DNA of 38,521 nucleotides from Burkholderiales bacterium UBA4657. Lineage in GTDB: Bacteria; Pseudomonadota; Gammaproteobacteria; Burkholderiales; Burkholderiaceae_E. A program made the position numbers and the translations under genes. Each line of letters opens with the position of its first letter. Positions within the stretch are counted from its first letter, which is position 1. Positions 32,906 through 38,521 of this stretch are shown here, one piece after another. Location of the stretch: contig DHLX01000016.1 in assembly GCA_002405475.1 (NCBI GenBank), positions 1 to 38,521 on the forward strand, written 5' to 3'. A model generated the notes under the pieces. It saw only the letters and a list, made by a program, of their open reading frames with translations, was not told the DNA's origin and ran no database searches.

Positions 32906-33802
32906 ATGATGACCTTTCAAGAAGCCATTCTGACGCTGCAACAGTACTGGAACCAGCACGGCTGCGCCCTGGTGCAGCCATTCGACATGGAAGTCGGCGC
33001 TGGTACTTCGCACACCGCCACTTTTTTGCGTGCCCTGGGTCCCGAACCCTGGAAAGCGGCCTATGTCCAGCCGAGCCGCCGCCCCAAAGACGGGCGCTAC
33101 GGCGATAACCCGAACCGTCTGCAGCACTACTACCAATATCAGGTGGTGCTCAAACCGGCACCGGCCGATATCCTTGACTTGTATCTGGGCTCGCTGCAAG
33201 CCCTGGGCATTGACCCGAAAAAAAATGATATACGCTTTGTCGAAGACGACTGGGAAAACCCCACCCTGGGCGCCTGGGGGCTGGGCTGGGAAGTCTGGTG
33301 TAACGGCATGGAAGTGACGCAATTTACCTACTTCCAGCAGGTCGGTGGCATCGACTGCAAGCCGGTGCTGGGCGAAATTACTTACGGCATTGAGCGTCTG
33401 GTCATGTATTTGCAGGGCGTGGATAATATTTTTGACATCGTCTGGACTGAAGGACTGACTTACCGCGACGTTTATCATCAAAACGAGGTGGAGCAGTCGG
33501 CCTATAACTTCGAGCATAGCGATGTTGATTATTTGCTGCGCCACTTTGCCGACCACGAGGCGCAGGCCAGGCGCTTACTCGAAGCCGGTCTGCCCTTGCC
33601 CGGTTATGAACAAATTCTGAAGGCGGCGCATACGTTCAACCTGCTCGATGCGCGTGGTGCTATTTCGGTCACCGAGCGCGCCGCTTACATAGGACGTATT
33701 CGCAACCTGTCGCGTCTGGTGGCCAGCGCTTATGTTGAATCACGCGCCAGGCTGGGCTTCCCCATGCTCACCGGCGACCATCGCGAGAAATTACTGGCAT
33801 GA
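32906..33802 (+). CDS. glyQ: glycyl-tRNA synthetase alpha subunit
   Basis: Catalytic subunit of the bacterial alpha2beta2 glycyl-tRNA synthetase; activates glycine with ATP and charges tRNA-Gly with GlyS. 298 residues from MMTFQEAILTLQQYW. Strongly conserved blocks: GAGTSHTATFLRALGPEPW, YVQPSRRPKDGRYGDNPNRL and VTQFTYFQQVGGIDCKPV. An in-frame TTG upstream (32891) would add five residues without homology. Its stop overlaps the glyS start by 4 bp. Confidence 0.98.
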   Translation: MMTFQEAILTLQQYWNQHGCALVQPFDMEVGAGTSHTATFLRALGPEPWKAAYVQPSRRPKDGRYGDNPNRLQHYYQYQVVLKPAPADILDLYLGSLQALGIDPKKNDIRFVEDDWENPTLGAWGLGWEVWCNGMEVTQFTYFQQVGGIDCKPVLGEITYGIERLVMYLQGVDNIFDIVWTEGLTYRDVYHQNEVEQSAYNFEHSDVDYLLRHFADHEAQARRLLEAGLPLPGYEQILKAAHTFNLLDARGAISVTERAAYIGRIRNLSRLVASAYVESRARLGFPMLTGDHREKLLA

Positions 33803-35883
33803 ACGATTCTTTATTGCTCGAACTGTTATGTGAAGAACTGCCGCCCAAGGCATTGAAAAAACTGGGCGATGAATTTGCGCGCCAGCTTTACGACGGCCTG
33901 CAGCGCCAGGGTTTTTTAACCCCAGACAGCCGTGCCACGGCATTTGCCACCCCGCGACGTCTGGCGCTGCGCATTACCCAGGTGCGCCCGGTGTCGCCCG
34001 ATGCCCCCAAACGCGAGAAAGTGCTGCCGCTGGCGGTGGCTTTCAATGCCCAGGGTCAGCCGCAACCCCCGCTGCTGAAAAAACTGGCAGCGCTGGGTTT
34101 GAGCGAGGCCGACCTGCCGCAACTCAAGCGTGAGTCTGACGGTAAGGCCGAAGCGCTGTTTTATGACAGCATCGCTCCCGGACAGGCATTGGACGCCGTG
34201 CTGCCCGAGCTGGTACAAGGCGCATTGACGCAACTGCCGATTCCCAAAGTCATGAGCTATCAGCTGGCTGACATGAGCACGGTACAGTTTGTGCGCCCGG
34301 TGCATAGACTGGTGGCCTTGCATGGCGCCCGCGTTTTGCCCTTGCAGGTGCTGGGTTTGACGGCTGGCAATGCCACTCTGGGGCACCGCTTCCTGAGTCA
34401 GGGCGAAATTTCTATTAACCATGCGGATGCTTACGAATCGGCGCTGGAAGCGCACGGCAAAGTGGTGGCGTCGTTTACTGAACGACGCGCCCGCATTGAG
34501 CAGCAATTGCAGCGCCATGCCCAGGGCGAGGTGGTCATCATGCCCGACGCCTTGCTGGACGAAGTGACGGCGCTGGTGGAATGGCCGGTGGTGCTGGAAG
34601 GGCATTTTGATGCCGAGTTCCTTGAAGTGCCGCAGGAATGCCTGATTCTGACCATGCAGTTGAATCAAAAATATTTTGCCGTCGCCAACGCCCAGGGTCA
34701 GTTACAGGCACGTTTTTTACTGGTATCGAATCTGGAAACTCAGGACAGCCGTTTGATTGTCGGCGGTAATGAACGGGTGTTGCGCGCGCGACTGGCCGAT
34801 GCCAAATTCTTCTATGACCAGGATCGCAAGCAACGACTCGATACCCGTCTCGACGGACTGAAAAGCATTGTTTATCACAACAAACTGGGCTCATTGGCGC
34901 AACGCGTTGAACGGCTGGTCAAGATCAGCGGCTATGTGGCGCAAAAACTGGGCGCCGACCTGCAGCAGGCACAACGCGCCGCACGCCTGCTGAAATGCGA
35001 CCTGCTCACTGGCATGGTGGGTGAGTTTCCTGAACTGCAAGGACTCATGGGGGCTTATTACGCACGCCATGATGGTGAAAGCGCCAGCGTGGCGCGCGCC
35101 ATTGAGGTGCAATATCAGGCGCGCCCACCATTGGCAGACCTGCACGACCAGCTGGTGGCCAGTACCTATCTGGCCGAACGCGCCGAGGTTCTGGTGGGCA
35201 TCTGGGGCATAGGGCTGCAACCCACGGGGGAAAAAGACCCATTTGCCTTGCGCCGTGCTGCACTGGGGCTGATTGATGCCTATGTTGCTCTGGGTGCTCA
35301 AGCCCAGGCCTTGCCCTTGCGCGACTTGCTGGAATTTGCGCGCTCGGTGTTTCATGTCGAGCTGCCCACCTCTTGTCTGGATGAAATTGTCGGCTTCATT
35401 TACGAACGTTGCCGTCATGCCCTGGCAGCACAATTTGACCGTGCCGCTGTCGATGCGGTCATCAGCCTGCAACCGCCACTGCAGGAAGTGGCCAAGCGCG
35501 TCGAGGCGGTGCTGGCATTTGCCGCCTTGCCCGAAGCGCAAAGTCTGGCCGCCGCAAATAAACGTATCAGTAATATCCTGAAAAAAACCGAAGCTGATGC
35601 CGCTGTTTCGGTCACGGTTCAATGGTTACAGGAAAAGGCAGAACAAGTCCTGCACGCCGAGTTGCATCAAATCAAACCCCGCGCGGAACAGCAATTCAGC
35701 CGGGGCGATTACAGCGCTTCTTTACAGGCACTGGCGGCCTTGCGCCCGAGTGTCGATGCCTTCTTCAATGAAGTCATGGTCATGGCCGAAGACTCCGGGC
35801 TGCGCGCCAACCGTATTGCGCTGCTGCGCGAATTGCACGGTCTGATGAACCGGGTAGCCGATTTGTCCAAACTCGCTGCCTGA
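33799..35883 (+). CDS. glyS: glycyl-tRNA synthetase beta subunit
   Basis: 694 residues, the family length. It provides tRNA recognition for GlyRS. The N-terminus MNDSLLLELLCEELPPKALK is typical. The central HD-like region contains KCDLLTGMVGEFPELQGLMG and YYARHDGESASVARAI. The C-terminal anticodon-binding part includes KDPFALRRAALGLI and FFNEVMVMAEDSGLRANRIA. The ATG overlaps the glyQ stop. gmhB starts 3 bp after its stop. Confidence 0.98.
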   Translation: MNDSLLLELLCEELPPKALKKLGDEFARQLYDGLQRQGFLTPDSRATAFATPRRLALRITQVRPVSPDAPKREKVLPLAVAFNAQGQPQPPLLKKLAALGLSEADLPQLKRESDGKAEALFYDSIAPGQALDAVLPELVQGALTQLPIPKVMSYQLADMSTVQFVRPVHRLVALHGARVLPLQVLGLTAGNATLGHRFLSQGEISINHADAYESALEAHGKVVASFTERRARIEQQLQRHAQGEVVIMPDALLDEVTALVEWPVVLEGHFDAEFLEVPQECLILTMQLNQKYFAVANAQGQLQARFLLVSNLETQDSRLIVGGNERVLRARLADAKFFYDQDRKQRLDTRLDGLKSIVYHNKLGSLAQRVERLVKISGYVAQKLGADLQQAQRAARLLKCDLLTGMVGEFPELQGLMGAYYARHDGESASVARAIEVQYQARPPLADLHDQLVASTYLAERAEVLVGIWGIGLQPTGEKDPFALRRAALGLIDAYVALGAQAQALPLRDLLEFARSVFHVELPTSCLDEIVGFIYERCRHALAAQFDRAAVDAVISLQPPLQEVAKRVEAVLAFAALPEAQSLAAANKRISNILKKTEADAAVSVTVQWLQEKAEQVLHAELHQIKPRAEQQFSRGDYSASLQALAALRPSVDAFFNEVMVMAEDSGLRANRIALLRELHGLMNRVADLSKLAA

Positions 35884-35886
35884 ACC

Positions 35887-36426
35887 ATGCACAAGCTTAT
35901 CGTCCTCGACCGCGATGGTGTCATCAACGAAGACCGCGACGATTACGTCAAATCGGCGGATGAATGGCAGCCGATACCGGGCAGTCTGGAAGCGATGGCG
36001 CGTCTGTCGCAAGCGGGCTGGGACATTGCCATTGCCACTAACCAGTCTGGCATCGGTCGCGGTTTGTTCGACATGCAGGCGTTGAACGCCATGCACAACA
36101 AAATGCTGGCCTTGCTCAGCCCTTTGGGCGGCAAGGTGGCCGGGATATTTTTCTGCCCACATACCCCGGAAGACGAATGCAATTGTCGCAAGCCCCTGCC
36201 GGGTCTGTTTTATGACATTGCCTGGCGCTTTGGCCGGCAGGACTTGAGCGGCGTTCCGGTCGTGGGTGATAGCTGGCGCGATATCGAGGCTGGCATCTTT
36301 GTCGGTTGTCAGCCTTACTTGGTGTTGACCGGCAAAGGGCAGAAGACCTATCGGCAAAATGATTTTCCGGTACAGACCAAAGTCAGGGTCAATCTGTCGG
36401 CGGTGGCGCAGGAGCTGGCGCCTTGA
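35887..36426 (+). CDS. gmhB: D-glycero-beta-D-manno-heptose-1,7-bisphosphate 7-phosphatase
   Basis: HAD-family phosphatase in ADP-heptose synthesis, which feeds WaaC encoded at 11065. 179 residues. The nucleophile motif is DRDGVIN with D8 and D10. The zinc-binding loop of GmhB is complete: C90, H92, C98 and C100 in CPHTPEDECNC. VVGDSWRDIEAG supplies the acidic motif IV. It lies in the glyS-gmhB-plsC order usual for betaproteobacteria and overlaps plsC. Confidence 0.96.
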   Translation: MHKLIVLDRDGVINEDRDDYVKSADEWQPIPGSLEAMARLSQAGWDIAIATNQSGIGRGLFDMQALNAMHNKMLALLSPLGGKVAGIFFCPHTPEDECNCRKPLPGLFYDIAWRFGRQDLSGVPVVGDSWRDIEAGIFVGCQPYLVLTGKGQKTYRQNDFPVQTKVRVNLSAVAQELAP

Positions 36427-37184
36427 GCGTATTGTTGTTGTACCTGCGTTCAGCGCTTTACCTGCTGTTTTTGGTGATGACCGTCATTCCCTATGCGCTG
36501 GTCATGATGCCGCTCATCGTCACGCCTTTACCAGTGCGCTATCGCTATGCCGCTGGCTGGCCAAAAATGGCGATTTGGGCGGCGCGGTTTTTTTGTGGTG
36601 TGCGCTATGAAGTGTATGGACTAGAGCATTTACGTGCGGCCGAGCAGGCCGGTTCGGTCATTGTGTTGAGCAAACATCAGTCAGCCTGGGAAACCTTGTT
36701 CATACCGGCCTATTTACGCCCCGAAGTGTGTTTTGTTTACAAGCGCGAATTACATTGGGTCCCCTTTTTTGGCTGGGGGCTGGCCATGTTGCGCATGGTG
36801 AGCATCGACCGTAGTCAGGGCGGTAATGCGTTTGAGCAAGTGGTCGAGCAAGGGGGACAACGACTGGCGGAAGGGCGTTTCATCGTCATCTTTCCCGAGG
36901 GTACACGCACCCGTCTAGGCAGTGTGACCAAATACAAAACCGGCGGGGCGCGACTGGCAGTGCGTACCGGAGCTAAAGTGCTGCCGCTGGCGCTGAATTC
37001 GGGCGAATGCTGGCCGCGCAACGCTTTTGTCAAACGACCCGGCCTGATTCAGGTGAGTTTTGGTCCTTTAATAGACTCGCAAGGCAAAACTGCGGAACAA
37101 TTGAACCTGGAAGTGCAATACTGGATCGAAGCCGAGGTTAGGCGTTTAAGCCCCCAGGCCTATGCCCACGAGCAACGCACATGA
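36423..37184 (+). CDS. plsC: 1-acyl-sn-glycerol-3-phosphate acyltransferase
   Basis: Membrane-bound acyltransferase making phosphatidic acid from lysophosphatidic acid. 253 residues. Hydrophobic N-terminal segment ALYLLFLVMTVIPYALVMMP. Acyltransferase block I is KHQSAWET, i.e. HX4E (H85, E90), instead of the usual HX4D. Block III is FPEGTRT. The start is TTG in a TTGA overlap with the gmhB stop; no ATG lies close downstream before the membrane helix. HX4E occurs in some family members, so activity is still expected. Confidence 0.93.
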   Translation: MSVLLLYLRSALYLLFLVMTVIPYALVMMPLIVTPLPVRYRYAAGWPKMAIWAARFFCGVRYEVYGLEHLRAAEQAGSVIVLSKHQSAWETLFIPAYLRPEVCFVYKRELHWVPFFGWGLAMLRMVSIDRSQGGNAFEQVVEQGGQRLAEGRFIVIFPEGTRTRLGSVTKYKTGGARLAVRTGAKVLPLALNSGECWPRNAFVKRPGLIQVSFGPLIDSQGKTAEQLNLEVQYWIEAEVRRLSPQAYAHEQRT

Positions 37185-37957
37185 ATCAGCAACTCAACCT
37201 GTTCGATGATACGCCAGAGGTGAGCCAGGTGAAACCCGGTTTGCCCACGGCCCGGCGCCGCTCGCTGCAATTGGGTACTGTTGTGCTCAATTATGAACTC
37301 AAGCGCGCCCGGCGTCGTACTATTGGTTTGTCCATTAGCGACGGTGGTCTGGTCATTGCCGCGCCGCGCTGGGTGGGTATTGCTGAAATTGAAAGCGTTA
37401 TCCGCGAAAAATCGCGCTGGGTTCTGAACAAGCTTACCGAATGGCAAGAGCGCAAACACCGCTTGCCGCAAGTGTGCTGGCAAGATGGAGGCAAGCTGCC
37501 CTATCTGGGGGGCGAACTGATCTTGCGGCTCGACCCGACCGTTTCCGAAGCTGATTGTCGCGACGGATCTCTGGTCTTGCCACTGGCGGCCGACGCCAGC
37601 GCCGAGCAGATACGCGACCGTGCCCAGGCCTGGTTGCAACAGCAGGCGCAACAACGCTTTGCCGAGCGCATGGCATTGTATTGCGCACGCGCCGAAGTGG
37701 CGGTCGGGCGCTGGCGCTTGTCAACGGCACGCACACGCTGGGGCAGCTGTTCAGCCGACGGCACCATCCGGCTTAACTGGCGTCTGATTCACATGTCTGC
37801 CGATGTAGTGGATTACGTTATTGCACACGAAATTGCCCATCGCAAGGAACTCAATCATGGCCCCGGTTTTTGGCGCGTGGTCGAATCGCTATTCCCCGAG
37901 TTTCGTGCGGCCGAGGCTTTGTTAAAGCGACACCCCCTGATGGATATAGGCAAATAG
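37181..37957 (+). CDS. YgjP-like zinc metallopeptidase-fold protein (M48/WLM type)
   Basis: 258-residue cytoplasmic protein of the YgjP/DUF45 family. The zinc motif is HEIAHRKELNH, with H216, E217, H220 and a further H226, preceded by the family signature RTRWGSCSADGTIRLNWRLI (185-204). The N-terminal part has KRARRRTIGLSISDGGLVIA, also conserved. It overlaps plsC by 4 bp and lies 2 bp before gloA. The physiological substrate of this family is not established. Confidence 0.93.
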   Translation: MNQQLNLFDDTPEVSQVKPGLPTARRRSLQLGTVVLNYELKRARRRTIGLSISDGGLVIAAPRWVGIAEIESVIREKSRWVLNKLTEWQERKHRLPQVCWQDGGKLPYLGGELILRLDPTVSEADCRDGSLVLPLAADASAEQIRDRAQAWLQQQAQQRFAERMALYCARAEVAVGRWRLSTARTRWGSCSADGTIRLNWRLIHMSADVVDYVIAHEIAHRKELNHGPGFWRVVESLFPEFRAAEALLKRHPLMDIGK

Positions 37958-37959
37958 AA

Positions 37960-38352
37960 ATGCGACTACTACACACCATGTTGCGCGTAGGACATTTGCA
38001 GCGCGCCATTGATTTTTATACCCAGGTTCTGGGCATGCAACTGTTACGCAGCACCGACCGACCCGAACAACACTATACCCTGGCCTTTGTTGGCTATGGC
38101 AGCGAAGACCAGCACGCTATACTTGAGCTGACCTACAACTACGGCGTTGAGCATTACGAATTGGGCACGGCCTATGGCCATGTCGCTATTGGCGTCAGTG
38201 ATTTGGCGGCGGTATGTGAGCGCGTGCGTGAACTGGGTGCGCCACTGGGTGCCAAAGTCACACGCGAACCCGGCCCGGTCAAAGGCGGCACTACCCTCAT
38301 TGCCTTTGTACAAGACCCGGACGGATACAAGATCGAGCTGATACAGCGCTAG
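37960..38352 (+). CDS. gloA: lactoylglutathione lyase (glyoxalase I)
   Basis: Converts the methylglyoxal-glutathione hemithioacetal to S-lactoylglutathione. 130 residues from MRLLHTMLRV, the universal GloA N-terminus; longer starts would run inside the upstream gene. Metal ligands are all present: H5, E56 (ILELTYN), H74 (YGHVAIG) and E126 (GYKIELI). A four-residue longer loop than in E. coli GloA precedes VTREPGPVKGG. The absence of the eukaryotic insert suggests the Ni/Co-type enzyme. It is the last gene of the run. Confidence 0.96.
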   Translation: MRLLHTMLRVGHLQRAIDFYTQVLGMQLLRSTDRPEQHYTLAFVGYGSEDQHAILELTYNYGVEHYELGTAYGHVAIGVSDLAAVCERVRELGAPLGAKVTREPGPVKGGTTLIAFVQDPDGYKIELIQR

Positions 38353-38521
38353 TTCCCGGTTTGCAGATTTTTCGGTGACGGGCGACCATCGTTGCCCGGC
38401 GCTGCAACTGGGCATTATCAGATCTACACCTATCGTCATACCTGCTGCTTTTTGTAAAGAAGCGCTTTGACTGGCTAGAGCGGGTGAGCACTGCTAGCTG
38501 CTTGACAAGCCCCGACTTCAT
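38353..38521. other. 3' intergenic stretch
   Basis: 169 bp with no convincing gene. CGGGC (38379-38383) can pair with GCCCG (38394-38398), but no T run follows, so I do not call it a terminator. An open minus-strand frame at the right edge has no recognisable protein character. Confidence 0.4.

Noticed and set aside
33916..34668. 250-codon minus-strand open frame
   Set aside because: Complement of glyS coding sequence; His/Gln-rich shadow protein.
38379..38398. Terminator after gloA
   Set aside because: 5-bp GC hairpin without a following T run on either strand.
1..38521. tRNA, rRNA, CRISPR array, prophage or origin of replication
   Set aside because: None of the expected conserved sequences or repeat patterns were seen in the intergenic stretches, which are few and short.

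Overview
The window looks like a chromosomal segment of a betaproteobacterium. The evidence is gene order and protein character: waaA next to a tolC / rhodanese / Pcm-like / TetR operon, a TPP-riboswitch thiC, a glyQ-glyS-gmhB-plsC-YgjP-gloA string, a GcvA-type LysR divergent from a DUF2917 gene, and an MCP with the betaproteobacterial GNEP-type linker. I cannot fix the order or genus. No rRNA, tRNA, CRISPR array or transposase gene is visible.

Layout. (1) 1-9617, minus strand: one tightly packed polysaccharide operon read in the order manC, rfbB, rfbD, rfbA, rfbC, wzm, wzt, an unusual ParB-like/nucleotidyltransferase gene, and a Kdo-transferase-like glycosyltransferase that runs off the left edge. 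Junctions overlap by 1-11 bp or are 1 bp apart. It makes GDP-mannose and dTDP-L-rhamnose and exports a finished glycan through an ABC transporter. The ATPase carries a C-terminal glycan-binding domain, which points to an O-antigen whose capped end is recognised for export. (2) 9685-13325, plus strand: a phosphomannomutase/phosphoglucomutase, heptosyltransferase I (waaC) and Kdo transferase (waaA), i.e. sugar supply and LPS inner core. (3) 13308-14273: a HepT/MntA toxin-antitoxin pair wedged between the convergent 3' ends of waaA and tolC. It is bracketed by two identical 49-bp copies of the waaA/tolC 3'-end sequence. (4) 14228-17223, minus strand: tetR, pcm-like, rhodanese and tolC. (5) 17367-24489, plus strand: a large hybrid histidine kinase, a TPP riboswitch with thiC, and a GGDEF diguanylate cyclase. 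(6) 24525-27681: a MacAB-type tripartite efflux set with the ATPase and permease as separate genes. (7) 27685-29158: LysR regulator and divergent DUF2917 gene, with a repeat-rich intergenic region. (8) 29496-32863: porin-like outer-membrane protein, short periplasmic-binding-like protein and chemoreceptor, visibly richer in A+T than the surroundings. (9) 32906-38352: glyQ, glyS, gmhB, plsC, ygjP-like and gloA, mostly overlapping.

The genes form a strong cell-envelope theme: O-antigen precursors and export, inner-core heptose and Kdo (waaC, waaA, gmhB), acyl transfer to lysophosphatidate (plsC) and outer-membrane efflux (tolC, macAB-like). Items most worth a second look: the ParB-like/nucleotidyltransferase fusion in the O-antigen operon, the TA cassette flanked by a perfect 49-bp duplication, the AT-rich porin/binding protein/MCP trio, and the mutually exclusive helices of the thiC leader.
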